Shown in pieces: positions 23,150-35,303 of a stretch of 64,000 nt of DNA. Each line of letters starts with the position of its first letter. Positions within the stretch are counted from its first letter, which is position 1. The notes beneath the pieces were generated by a model. That model was not told the DNA's origin and made no database searches. It worked only from the letters and a program-made list of their open reading frames with translations. A program made the position numbers and the translations under genes. This DNA is from Guyanagaster necrorhizus (Eukaryota; Basidiomycota; Agaricomycetes; Agaricales; Physalacriaceae), in NCBI RefSeq assembly GCF_019112545.1, contig NW_025064899.1, positions 209,185 to 273,184 on the forward strand, in the 5' to 3' direction.

Positions 23150-26100
23150 GCGACTCCACTGAATCGGCCAAAGGACTTCATGGTGTGCGGGCCCCCACCA
23201 TTATGCAGACTTACGGTACCTCTGTAGTTACAACGCATTCGAATATACCCCGAACCGTTATCGCACACCCCAGAGAGTCGCAAAACAAAACTCAAACGCC
23301 CCCGGGCCGAACACAGGCAGAGAGCCTGAAAACCTGGCTCAAGCCATTCGACACCGAGTGGACATGGAGAGCCATCAGGGAAGCAGAAAACGAAAAAGCA
23401 GCCGTGGCCATACTCCATGGATGGATACACCGAACCAGGACAGGAGAGGTCACCGATGACATCATCGACGGCCTGAGAAAAGCCGAACGAAGCCAAGCCT
23501 TAGAATGGCTGGACGAACTAAAAGGACTGCAAAAGTTCGTCAGACGAACCAAAACCCCGGGACGGGACTTAACCACCAAGGCACAAATCGAAACCCTGAC
23601 CAATAGAACCACATACTCGGTAACCGCTCTCATTGACAGCGGATGCACCAGGAGTTCCATTAACCGAGCCTTCGTCCAAGAACATCAACTTCCTACCAGG
23701 TCCACCGCGGCACCTATTCCAGTATATAATGCCGACGGAACCAAGAACCAAGCCGGCTCAATCACGGAATTTGTTGAACTCCGACTCACTATCGGAGATC
23801 ACTCGGAATGGATCGACTTGGCCGTCACTGACCTCGGAACGAAGGAGCTGTTCCTTGGACATGACTGGCTGATCCGACACAACCCGCTTATCAATTGGAA
23901 AACTGGGCGACTGGTGTTTGCCCGATGTCGGTGTCAGAAGATCCCATACGAATTGCCCGATGAAGACCCAGAGGATAGATGGGACGAGGAAATGGAGGAC
24001 GGCGAGACCATCCTGGCAGTCGACCTGCAAAGGGAGATCCACATTCAGGCAGTACATCATGCCAATAACCTAGCAGCCAAGGCAAACGAGGGGAAGGGGG
24101 AAAAGACGTTCGAAGAAATGGTACTGGAGTGGGCACGGGACTTCCGAGACCTCTTCGAGAAGGAAAGTTTCGACGAACTCCCAAACCCAAAGCCCTGGGA
24201 TCATGCCATCGAGCTAATCCCCAATGCCAATGCTAACCTGGACTGCAAAACCTATCCCCTCGGCAACCAGGAACAGCAGGAACTCGACAAGTTTCTTGAC
24301 GAGAACCTCTCCTCCGGACGAATTCGACCATCGAAATCTCCCATGGCTTCGCCCTTCTTCTTCGTGAAAAAGAAGGATGGCAAGCTTCGACCCATCCAAG
24401 ATTACCGAAAACTCAATGAGATGACGATCAAGAACCGATATCCCTTACCCCTGATCTCGGAACTAATGGATAAACTCTGAGAGGCCAAATATTACACCAA
24501 GCTCGATGTACATTGGGGATACAACAATGTCCGGATCAAGGAGGGAGATGAGTGGAAGGCAGCGTTCAGGACTAACCGAGGGCTCTTCGAGCCGACGGTG
24601 ATGTTTTTCGGCCTGACCAACTCCCCGGCCACTTTCCAATGGATGATGAACGACATCTTTAAAGATCTCATCGCCACTGGAAAGGTTACCATCTACCTGG
24701 ATGACATTCTCATTATGTCCAAGACAAAGGAGGAACACCGAAGTCTAGTCCGACGGGTACTCACCCTCATGAGGAAACACAAGCTGTTCCTCAAAGCGGA
24801 GAAATGCGAATTCGAGGTACTAGAAACCGAGTACCTCGGCGTAATTATTAGCGAGGGGAGCATTCACATGGACCCAATAAAGGTCGCGGGGGTAGTCGAC
24901 TGGCCGACACCAACAAAAAAGAAGGAGTTACAGTCCTTCCTAGGCTTCACCAACTTCTATCGAAGGTTCATATGGGACTACAGCAAAATTGTACGACCCA
25001 TGACCCAGCTCACCGGTAACGCCCCATGGGGCTGGGGAACCCCCCAGCAGCACGCCTTCGACGACCTAAAACGACGACTGGCGGAAGACGTAATCCTCGC
25101 CATCCCGTCCCAAGAAGGCAGGTTCCGTGTTGAAGCAGACTCAAGCGAGGGGGCTATCGGCGCTGTCCTATCCCAGGAACAGGATGGGAAATGGCGACCT
25201 GTCGCATTCCTCTCGAAGGCACTGACAATAACTGAGAGGAATTACGAGATTTATGACAAGGAGCTACTCGCCATAATGCTCGCCCTCGAAGAATGGCATC
25301 ATTATCTGATCGGAGCGGCCGAAACCTTCGAAATCTGGACTGATCACCAAAATCTCAGATACTTTCGACAGCCGCAAAAGTTAAACCGCCGCCAGGCCCG
25401 GTGGGTCACAGAACTCGCCCAGTATGCATACACACTCCATCACAAAGCTGGAGTCGCCAACAAAAAAGCCGACCTCCTGTCCCGCCGAGCAGACCATGAC
25501 CAGGGGGGGAGCGACAACGAGGGAGTCGTTATCCTTCACCCTGAACACTTTCGGGCAATGATAATGCCCACGGAGGAGGAGATACACGAACGGATCAAGA
25601 GTGCAACTCGAGATCCGCATCAGTGGGATCAAAGGATCGCCGCCTCGCTCAACCATGAGCGAGGACTGACAAGAAAGGAAGGAATGATCCACTATGATGG
25701 GAGGATTTATATCCCACACGTACAAAGCCTCCGCGGCGACATCATTGCCATACACCATGACCATGCCACGGCAGGACATCCAGGCATCGCCAAGACAAAG
25801 GAACTCATTCTACGAGACTATTGGTGGCCCAAACTTACCAACGACGTCACCGCATACGTCAAAGGCTGCGAAACCTGCCAAAGGGGGAAAGCGTCCACAC
25901 AATCAAAAGCGGCCCCATTACATCCTAATGAGGTGCCAGTGCAACCATGGACTCACATATCAGTGGACATGATCACCGGCTTACCGGACTGCAACGGCTA
26001 TGACGCGATCATAGTCATAGTTGATCGATTCTCTAAGGCAATCATTCCGATCGCGTGTTCGACGGAATTAAACTCGGAAGGGTGGGCGAAAATCCTGCGG

Positions 26101-27024
26101 GACGAAGTATACGCGAAGTACGGGATGCCACAAGTAGTCATCTCAGATCGCGGACCACAATTCGTCTCCAAATTCCTCACCGACCTCTATAAACTACTGA
26201 ACATAACACCCAATGCATCAACAGCATACCACCCGCAGACAGATGGGCAGACCGAACGCGCAAACCAGGAAGTTGAAAAATACCTTCGGCTATTTATCAA
26301 CTACAGGCAAGACGACTGGGTCGAATGGCTGGCACTGGCTGCCTTCCAACACAATAACAGAGTCCATTCCACCACAGGCAAAACCCCCTTCTTTGTGAAC
26401 TACGGCAGACACCCACATCTGACGCAAACGAGTCGTCATAAAACAACAACTCCAGCTTCAACAGATTTCGCCACAAACATGGAAAAAATACACGCTGAAA
26501 CGAAAAGGGCACTCAAGAAAGCGGCTTCAACCATGAAGAACCAATACGATAAACACTGACGCCCCGCACATCAGTATCACATCCATGACAAAGTCTGGCT
26601 TGATATGACGAACCTCCATCTCCCACAGCCGAAACACAAATTGGCCGACAAACGTACCGGACCCTTCCCGATCCTTGCAAAAGTCGGAGAATCGGCCTAT
26701 AAACTGCATTTACCTTCCACATGGAAGATTCACAATGTTTTCAACGAAGCACTTCTAACGCCGTACATCGCCCCTGCCTTCCCTAACCAGGAAAGGCCAC
26801 CACCACCGCCCCCAGACCTGATTGATGACGAAGAACACTACGAAATCGATCAGGTCTTAAACCACAAACTACGGAAAGTAAAAGCCCGAGGGGGTGGCAC
26901 GACAATGACGGTCGATTACCTCATCAGCTGGAAAGGCTATGGCCCGGAATCCAACCAGTGGATCAACGAAAAATACATGAAAGCAGACACAGCAATCCAC
27001 GACTATGAATTATCCCTTAATTAA
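23146..27024 (+). pseudogene. Pol polyprotein of element C, two in-frame stops
   Basis: The frame is -1 relative to gag and overlaps its stop. Domains in order: aspartic protease (ALIDSGCTRSS near 23626), reverse transcriptase (YLDD at 24694-24705), RNase H (EADSSEGAIG near 25134, KELLAIMLALEEW, IWTDHQN), integrase with H-H-C-C finger (HHDHATAGHPG...CETCQRG, about 25750-25890) and D,D,E core (VDMITG near 25966; SDRGPQF near 26140; NQEVEKYL near 26264), GPY/F module (TGPFPILAKVG near 26656) and C-terminal chromodomain (YEIDQVLNHKL...YLISWKGYGPESNQW, about 26838-26970). Stops at 24478-24480 and 26557-26559 are both TGA. All catalytic residues I can check are present. It ends at TAA 27022-27024. 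I found no canonical slippery heptamer at the gag/pol overlap. Confidence 0.93.
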
Positions 27025-27044
27025 GCCATCGGGACGATGGTCTT

Positions 27045-27057
27045 AAGCGGGGGGTAA
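27045..27057 (+). other. Polypurine tract of element C
   Basis: aagcggggggtaa directly before the 3' LTR. It is interrupted by one C; A and B have aaggagggga and aaagaggggg here. Confidence 0.6.
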
Positions 27058-27548
27058 TGTTACGATTTATTCCCTTTTTCTCTTCTTTCACCCCTATTTA
27101 CGCTGAGTCAGAAGCACGAGACCGTGGAAGCTTAGTCAACACAACTAAAACCTTCCAACAAAGACACTGTGACGGTCGCGCCTGGCAACATACAATCGGC
27201 CTTTTATGTACGATAGCGACGCTCAAGGACAACGAGCACAATGGATGCAGACACACATAATAAGCAGTAGTATANNNNNNNNNNNNNNNNNNNNNNNNNN
27301 NNNNNNNNNNNNNNNNNNNNNNNNNNNNNNNNNNNNNNNNNNNNNNNNNNNNNNNNNNNNNNNNNNNNNNNNNNNNNNNNNNNNNNNNNNNNNNNNNNNN
27401 NNNNNNNNNNNNNNNNNNNNNNNNNNNNNNNNNNNNNNNNNNNNNNNNNNNNNNNNNNNNNNNNNNNNNNNNNNNNNNNNNNNNNNNNNNNNNNGAAGGA
27501 ACATCTGTTTATCACGTGTATCAGTCCACGTGACGCTTGGGCTTAACA
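27058..27548 (+). repeat. 3' LTR of element C, with assembly gap
   Basis: 217 bp before and 54 bp after the N run match the 5' LTR apart from four CpG sites. The gap stands in for 164 bp of LTR (equivalent to 19644-19807), so the 220 N are not a true length. Confidence 0.93.
27275..27494. other. Assembly gap (220 N)
   Basis: A run of N inside the 3' LTR of C. Reading frames across it are artefacts. Confidence 1.
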
Positions 27549-27553
27549 CTAAT

Positions 27554-29956
27554 TCCCTGGCAATGTTCCAATGGATGATGAATGACATCTTCAAGGATCT
27601 CATCTCCACCAGAAAGGTCACCATTTACCTCAACAACATCCTGATCATGTCAAAGACAAAGGAGGAACATAGAAAGCTGGTATGACAAGTACTAGCTCTC
27701 ATAAGGAAACATAAGCTATTCCTCAAAGCAGAGACATATGAATTTGAAGTACTCAAGACTGAGTACCTCAGAGTCATTATCAGTGAAGAAAGTATTTGGA
27801 TGGATCCTGTCAAGGTAGCAGGGGTATTGGAGTGGCCAGAACCAGTCAAAAAGAAGGAATTACAGTCATTTCTTGGATTCACAAACTTCTACCAATGTTT
27901 TATCTGAGATTATAGCAAGATCATCTGACCAATGATGCAGTTGACCAGCAATGCCCCTTGGACTTGGGGACATTCCCAGCAAGCCACCTTTGACGACCTC
28001 AAATGATGGCTAGCAGAGGACATCATACTTGCTGTCTCCATCCAGGAGGGGAAATTCCAAGTCAAAGCTGACTCCAGTGAAGGAGCTGTTGGAGCCATAC
28101 TCTCCCAGGAACAAGATGGGAAATGGCACCCCATTGCATTCCTCTCCAAAGTGCTCACCATCACCAAGTGAAACTATAAAATCTATGACAAGGAGTTGCT
28201 TGCTATCATGCTTGCACTGGAGGAGTGGCAACATTATCTGATCAGAGCCATAGAAGTTTTTGAGATCTGGATGGATCATCAGAACCTTCAGTATTTTTGA
28301 CAACCTCAGAAATTGAACTGCTGGCAAGCCAGATGGGTCACAGAACTCAGTCAATACCAGTACATGCTCCATCACAAGGCATGCACAGCAAACAAGAAAG
28401 CTGACCTCCTCAGCTGAAGAGCAGATCATGACCAGGGAGGAAATGATAATGAAGGAGTGATATTGCTACAGCCCAAACATTTCAGGGCCATGATAATGCC
28501 AACAGAGAAGAAAATCCATGAACACATCAAGAGCATGATCTAAGACAATCACAAATGGGACCAACAAGTGGCCCCATCCCTCAATCATGAACAAGGAATG
28601 ACAAAAGAAGGGGGGCTTATTTGCTATGATAGGCAGATCTATATTCTCCATGACCAATGTTTATGTGGTGAAATCATTGCCACCTGTCATGACGATGCAA
28701 CTGCCAGTCACCCTGGCATTGCCAAAACCAAGGAACTGATACTGTGGGAGTACTGGTGGCCTAAGATGGACAAGGACATCACTGCATATATCAAAGCATG
28801 CAAAGTCTGCCAATGAGGAAAATCATCAACACAGGCACAGGCCATGCCGCTTCATCCAAATGAGATTTCATCATCACCATGGACCCACATTTTGGTCAAC
28901 ATGATCACTAGGCTCCCAGATTGTAACAGCTATGATGCAATCCTCATCATAGTCAATTGATTCTCAAAAACAATCATTCTGATCACCTGTTCAATGGAAT
29001 TGACCTCTGAGGGGTGGGCAAAAATCCTGCACAACAAGGTTTACACCAAACATGGCATGCCTCAAGTGGTCATCTCTGACAGGGGACTGCAATTCATATC
29101 CAAATTTCTGGATGATCTCTACCATCTCCTAAGCATTAAATGAAATGCATCAACAGCATACCATCTTCAGACTGATGGACAAATGGAATGCACAAATCAA
29201 GAAGTGGAAAAATACCTTCAGTTATTTATCAACTATCAACAAGATGACTGAGTGGAATGGCTTGCTCTCACTGCTTTCCAGCACAATAACCAGGTCCACT
29301 CAGCAACAGAGAAAATGCCATTCTTTGTCAATCATGGCTGTCACCCAAACATCACCCAAACCGAATGCCACCACACCACAACTCCTGCATCCACAGACTT
29401 TGCTACTGCCATGGCAAAAATCCACTCAGAAAACAAAGCTGCTCTTGAGCAGGCTGCAGCTATAATGATACAGCATTATAACAAACACCACCACACTGCA
29501 CACACACATTCCCTAAATGATAAGGTCTGGCTGGACACCACCAGCCTTCACCTACCATGCTCCAAACACAAGTTGGCAGACAAATGCACTGGCCCCTTCT
29601 CAATAATCTCCAAGATAGGGGTCAGCACTTACAAGCTGTGATTACCCCCTGATTGGAAGGTTCACAATGTCTTTAATGAAACATTGCTGACTTCCTACAT
29701 TGCACTGGCATTCTCCAACCAGGAATGACCATGACCACCTCCTCCTGACCTGATCAACAATGAAGAACATTATGAAATCAACCAGGTCCTAAATCACAAA
29801 CTCCAAAAAGTTAGGGCAAAAGGGGGCAGAACAATGACTACCATTGATTATCTGATCAGCTGGAAGAGCTATGGCCCTGAATCCAACCAGTGAGTAAATG
29901 AAAAACTAATGAATGCTAATGATACTATATGGGACTATGAATTATCTCTAAATTAA
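27554..29956 (+). pseudogene. Pol of element B, 3' part
   Basis: Continuation of the B pol gene after the C insertion. It has RT (FQWMMNDIF; YLNNILIMS, where the YLDD of C has become YLNN), RNase H, integrase (GHP-equivalent SHPGIAKTK, then CKVCQ-stop; later DRGLQF-like SDRGLQF), GPF module and a chromodomain (IDYLISWKSYGPESNQ). There are many stops, almost all TGA, and almost no CpG. It ends at TAA 29954-29956. Confidence 0.92.
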
Positions 29957-29989
29957 GCCATTGGGATGATGGTCTTAAAGAGGGGGTAA

Positions 29990-30446
29990 TATTATGATTT
30001 TCTTCCTTTTTCTTGACCTAACCTCTATTTATGCTTAGTCAGAGCACTAGAACAAGTGCTTAAGACTGAGACAAAGCTTAGTCATCACAACTAGCCAAGT
30101 CCATTATTGTCTTTCAATGCAACAGCATTGCCCAACAATGCCCAATCAGCCTTTTATGTATGGTAATGATGCCCTAGGACAATAGGCCCAATAGACTCAG
30201 AAACACACAATTAGCTGTAATATTATTAGCAAACCTTATACAGTATTTAAGACCACTCACTCTTGCTGGTGATCTCCAGCTTTGAGCTAAAGTTTATTCC
30301 ACTTCATTCTACCCTTGAGCTGATTCCTCAGGCCTTGTGACACACTGTTCTAATTACATATCAGTGGACTTGATCGCTTTACTTGAAGTGCAAGGTAGTG
30401 ATCACTTATCATATGTAATTGGTTCACATGATGCTTGAGTCTAATG
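29990..30446 (+). repeat. 3' LTR of element B
   Basis: tattatgatttt...gtctaatg, aligned with 14189-14647. Both termini have mutated from TG...CA. It is followed by attct at 30447-30451. Confidence 0.9.
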
Positions 30447-31133
30447 ATTCTCTTGCTCAAAGCTCCAAACAGAGTTCTTTAGTTTTAAATGTTTGCTTCT
30501 CAGGCTAGCATTGCAACTGCAGAGTTCTGAAAGCTCTTTGTCTACATCCACTGCTAACTATGTAAAATATAATTACTGGATATAGTATTACTATGATCTG
30601 GACTCCAATTATATGCATGTCATGCAATCTATAGTGATAAGTATTTGGATTTTTACTCAGCACCTGAATCTGGAGCATATCATCCTGTTATTATATTTCA
30701 TTTACTGAGATCTAGTCTCTCATGTCACATCTGAGATGGCTTCCAATTGGCCCCATTGATAAATCTAGAGACTCCTGTGGATAGCAAATATAAAACCTAA
30801 GAACAAGTGCTAATCAACACAGAATCTAAAAGCTGATCTATATGAGTCTAGTCATGCACCTCTGTGCAGTGACTAATTCATCCTGTGAGAGTAGCAGAAA
30901 AAACCTCAAGTAGTTTGATTCTGTTAGTAGTGCAGAATCTATAAGAGTACTTTGCTATCCTCTCCCAGTAGGAAACAAAGAGGCAATATGGGATGAAATA
31001 AGAAATGAGGCTGCCTAGGTGTGCTGTAAAATCTAGTCAAGGTAATATAGCTTTAGTTCTTCTAGTTGCAAACTATTATGCTGTTGCTCTATATGCAACT
31101 AAAGATCTGTAGTGGCTCTATAGATCAGTGAGG

Positions 31134-31318
31134 AAAACAGTTGCTTCATAGATGAGCACAAAAAGATGGTCTACATGCAAGTGAAAAAACTGGTTGCTCT
31201 ATATGCAAGCAAATAAAACTGTGTTCTTTGATGAGGCAAGTAAGGCTTTAGTAGCAATCTTTTTGTTAGCCCTAGTGAAAAAAGTGTGCAAAGATACTTT
31301 TCTAGTTGTGAGAAGAGT
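31134..31318. repeat. Degenerate direct repeat, left copy
   Basis: It resembles 31770-31930: shared blocks include agatgagcac-like starts, actgtgttctttgatgagg, aagtgtgcaaag and ttgtgagaagagt. Short gttgctctatatgcaa-type units also recur near 31082, 31192, 31777 and 31943. The two copies flank the solo LTR. Confidence 0.6.
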
Positions 31319-31769
31319 TGTTACAATTTTTCCACTTATTTTATTTTATCATGTGCCTATCTAATCACAGGCACTTATCCATTATCTATCTGGCTGGACT
31401 GGTAACCATGCCCACAACAGATGACTTGCACCATTGTACTGCAACTTGTGACAGATATCTCAACAATACATAAATTATATTGTTTCACATACTTACAACA
31501 CACTCTTTAGTTCCAACTTATGGAAAGCCATAATAGAGGCAACTGTATTTATCACAGACCAAAATGTATATAAGTAGCAAAGCTCTGACTGTAGTAGCTC
31601 CAGCTTCAAGCTAAAGTTTATTCTACACCATTCACTCTTGAGCCTGCTTGCAAAAGCCTTGATCCTCACAATGAGTAGAACACAACAGATGGACTCTAGT
31701 GTGACTGTACAAACATGATACAGCACTGGTTTATCACAAGTTTGACTTGTATAACATTTGGGTCTAATA
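31319..31769 (+). repeat. Solo LTR of a related family
   Basis: It starts tgttacaattttt and ends gggtctaata, about 451 bp. It carries a TATA box (tatataagtag near 31567), a self-primer-like segment agcttcaagctaa at 31602-31614 and the following aaagtttattctaca block of the A-C LTRs. No internal region follows and I see no matching 5-bp flanks (agagt versus aaaat), so it is an old solo LTR or a rearranged copy. Confidence 0.7.
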
Positions 31770-31930
31770 AAAATGGTTGCTCTATGGATGAGCAAAAAAA
31801 GATGAAGCTCTATATGCAAGTAAAGAAAACTGTGTTCTTTAATGAGGCAAGTAGGATTCTAGTAGCAAACTTTTTATTAGCTCTAGCAAAGAAAGTGTGC
31901 AAAGGTACTTCTCTGGTTGTGAGAAGAGTG
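31770..31930. repeat. Degenerate direct repeat, right copy
   Basis: Counterpart of 31134-31318, diverged by many substitutions. It directly abuts the solo LTR. Confidence 0.6.
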
Positions 31931-32984
31931 CTGCTCTGCAAGAGTTGCTCTATGTGTAAGCAAAGTTGTGTTAAGTGAAGTTTTTGTAAAAATACTTTGA
32001 TAACACATGAAAAAGAGAGCCTAGTAGCAAGCAAGGTTCTGGAGTGTTTTGCACTGAGTGTAAGTGAAGAATAGATGAATAGAAGCTCTAGCTGTGAGTT
32101 TTGTTTGATGTAAAAGAGAAAAGCTCTGATTGCAAGCTTTTAGAGAAAGAGAAAATTCTAACCATGAATGTTCAAAGTTCTCTCCTGTTGTACACTAGTA
32201 GGTGGTCAAAGTTTTGATGATAGCAAGTAAAAGATAGCTAAAAAGGTCTAGTGAAGTTCTATTACCAAAAGTTAGCTAGTTTCAAAAGGTAACTGACAAA
32301 TTAAGAGATAACAGTAACTTGTAGCAAACTTTTGAGATTTCTTAAAAGTTAGCTAAAGTATCTAACTTCCAGGAGATCAGCTAGCAAGCTGTAGCAAAGT
32401 TCTGTGGTGAAGTTTTGAGATGAGAATGACAAGTCAAGATAGCTGGCAAGTTATAGTGAAAATTCTTTTGGATCCAGTTAGATTCATGAAATTATGAGCA
32501 TACAGTGCTGGCAGACTCATCACCACAGAATTAATAGTAATGCTACACTACCTTTCTAGCAAATAGTGACAGTCTCATTGTTATCATACAATGTTATTTT
32601 ATCTCAGATAATAATTATTAGTAAGAGAACTATATTTCTTCAGCTGATCCTCTGTAGGATATTTGGACTTAGTATCTTTCTTTTCAATATGATGTATCTC
32701 TTGTTAACTGTCAGATAAACAAGAGTAACATATCATAAATCATGAACATTAATCAATAATGAATCAATCTCTTTAATAAATTCAGGTTTCAAAGGTTCAG
32801 TAGTGCAACACTTGGCATGTTAAATACTAAGATCTCCTATATCGCAAATACAAGGTGCTATGCTAAGTCTAGGCTATATACTTCATGTTTAATTGATCCT
32901 TTAGTGTATCTCTGCCATAATAGTATGCACTCTACCATGTATTAGTCTTAAAATATTATTCTTAATATAACTAAGTGGTTCTAT

Positions 32985-33090
32985 TGTTAGAACTCATAAA
33001 ATTACATGGGTGAACATGTTACATACATGTCAATAAGCTATTAATTAATCTCCTCCAGTCTTGGACAAATAATAAAAATGACTGAAGAGA
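32985..33090. repeat. Possible LTR fragment
   Basis: It starts tgttagaact and shares a caaataat-aatgactga block with 13397-13480. The similarity is weak, so this is tentative. Confidence 0.25.
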
Positions 33091-35303
33091 AGAAAAGAAG
33101 GAAGAGCAATCTAAATACCAATTTCACAGTCACATGTCCATGATATGAACATGATCAAGATCATTGCCATTCTCAGGATAGCACACAGGTATGTCCTTCC
33201 TCTACCTGTGTATACTCATTGAACAGTGACAGCTACAGACTCATTCATCAGATAATATCTTTGATAATCTAAGCAACATAAAGCAGTCCAAGCATGCTGA
33301 TCTATAAGATGACTTGGATTGCTATCTTTCCACTGACACAGAGATTACAGACAAACCTCTGATGCAGTGAAAGGAGAAGCAGAGCATATACTCATACCTC
33401 TCAAGAATGGTGTTAGATTATCTTTCTATCTCTAGTGTGTTGCATAATATATTCTAGTTAATATTATAGCTGATGTATCCTGATAGTGACTTTTGTTGAG
33501 TGCATGTTCAGCTCAGACATCACATGCATTTATGTACTCAGGTAAATGGAGCCTTTATGGGTTCATTCATAGTACTGACATCTATGATGTCTCACTCCTC
33601 TCAGATTTGTCAGAAAGTGAGTGTCATGTGGATGATGATTTCTGAGGAATAGGATAAGATATAATAGGGTCAGCCACATTGTACATGTAGCTCCATACAA
33701 AATTGAATAATATTTACCTGCAAACCCATCTGACCTCTGTATATCTGTCTGACCTGCACAAAACTCATACCCATAGTAGAGATAGGTCAGTAACAGATAT
33801 ATGTATGAGTTGCCTTTCATAAACCTGGAGAATACTCATGCTATTCACTACCCAGTTTTATATGCCTAAAACTGTTTTCTACTCTCCTATTCAGATATAC
33901 ATCTGACTAGCACTACATAGCATATCCAGGCATGCTCATTGATGATCCTAACCAATTCAGTGATATAGTATAGTCACACTAAATGAAGATGGTGCAAGAT
34001 CCTAATAGACATCATCAAGCCCTAAACTTAGAGCAACAGGCTGGTTAATAAAACCAGACTTGCCCAGCTATCAACTAAGGCTGTTTAAATGCTAAGACTT
34101 CTACAACACTGATATCTTCACAGTTATCTACCAGAAAATAGACAGATCCCACATTCTGCAGTCTCATAGCAGGCTCTTTTACCAATGTCTGATCATGGTT
34201 TTATGTGTCTGACCATACAAAGGTGATAATATGGACAGTCAGCAGTGTTAAATGAACCACTGTTTTCATATGCTCATCAGTAGTTTACTCAGCCAAGGCC
34301 TTACAGTCCTACTAAAGGACCATATTCTATAGTAGATTTTATTTATGGACTTAGATATAAAAACTAGATCCCAAGAAACTGTAAGAATGAACAGCCCTTG
34401 CTTATGTTTTCTGGCCAACTCCAAGTATTAACAGACATAGTACAGAAATAAGAACTGATTTCACTCTGGTTTTCCCAATCTGCATATCATTGAAGCTGTA
34501 CAATGCTTCAGTATACATGTTGCTGTGCCCTCACTTGTCAGTTTGTTTTTATGAACTACTTGCATTACCTTTCACCAACTAGTACAGTCTTAATCATTTA
34601 TTACTGACCTCAACTGTATTCTCAGCCCATCACATTTGCCAAGTTTCAAGCTGAAACTCTACCAAGTTCAGTATCATTTGCATATTTTTAGCTCGTTATT
34701 TTTAGAATCCTAACATGAACTACCTTACTAATATTTGTGCACCTTTGGATAATTCCCAATAGCCTCTACAGTTCTCAGACTATATAACCAGAACCAGAGT
34801 ATCTGTCCTCAAGCCATCTCTGGTTTTTCCTTATTTGTAGAAGAATTTTTGATAGAAGAGTGATACTAATTGTCTTCTCATCCTGATAGCTGAGATTCCT
34901 TCTGACTCTTCTACACTGAATTGTTGTATTCACCAAGAGTACAACATTGCAGACTGAAAAGTTGCAGTGTATAACTTGCACTGAAGGTGCTATCAACCAT
35001 ACAGAAGTGCACCAAAAACACACTCACATCACTGACACCTAGATTGCTGAGGTTGCCTGATAAAACCAGACTCTTATGAGGTTCTGTGTTTATCCTTATC
35101 ATGGAAGTTTAGAATCATTACTAGTTTATCATCAAGTTCTCTTTATGTAGAAAAATAGCTTGAAAATATCCAGGACAAAAAGTCTTGTAGAGTTAAGCTG
35201 CCTCTGCACTGTGTTTATTTATCCTAAGATCTTTGATTCTATGATACACGAGCCGATTTTAATATCTTAGGATAGTCCAGCTCATTATGTCATATAGATA
35301 CTA

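Larger units (their letters stand above)
19427..27548 (+). mobile_element. Element C: youngest Ty3/gypsy chromovirus-type copy, nested in pol of B
   Basis: About 8.1 kb, with 5' LTR 19427-19861 and 3' LTR 27058-27548 (the latter holding the assembly gap) and ctaat duplications. ORF1, gag and pol are almost open; I count about five in-frame stops in the genuine frames and all are TGA. It retains high CpG content. Over the 271 aligned LTR positions I find five substitutions, falling at four CpG sites, so the insertion is recent compared with A and B. It is probably not autonomous as it stands because ORF1, gag and pol each contain at least one stop. Confidence 0.95.
14189..30446 (+). mobile_element. 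Element B: old chromovirus-type element, split by element C
   Basis: LTRs at 14189-14647 (459 bp) and 29990-30446 (457 bp) are flanked by attct. Subtracting the C insertion and its duplicated target leaves about 8.1 kb, the full length for the family. Internal order is ORF1, gag, pol as in A and C. Nearly every CpG is gone and all frames carry many stops. The 3' LTR ends taatg rather than taaca and starts tatt rather than tgtt, so even its termini have decayed. The LTR is about 24 bp longer than in A and C, indicating a separate subfamily. Confidence 0.92.
30452..35230. other. A/T-rich, almost CpG-free DNA; old repeat graveyard, no gene
   Basis: By eye only a handful of CG dinucleotides occur in nearly 5 kb (for example near 32837 and 34692), against dozens per kb in the flanking genic DNA. 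No ORF has a recognisable domain. It contains the solo LTR at 31319-31769 and degenerate repeats described separately. Normal CpG returns at about 35240, just past the 3' end of the MYND gene. Confidence 0.7.

Noticed and set aside
27206..27685. ORFs running through the N block
   Set aside because: Artefacts of translating undefined bases.
4440..30446. RIP as the mutational process
   Set aside because: Changes concentrate at CpG on both strands, and CpA sites are not especially lost.
31493..31978. ORFs around the solo LTR as host genes
   Set aside because: They overlap the LTR and the degenerate repeats and have no domain.
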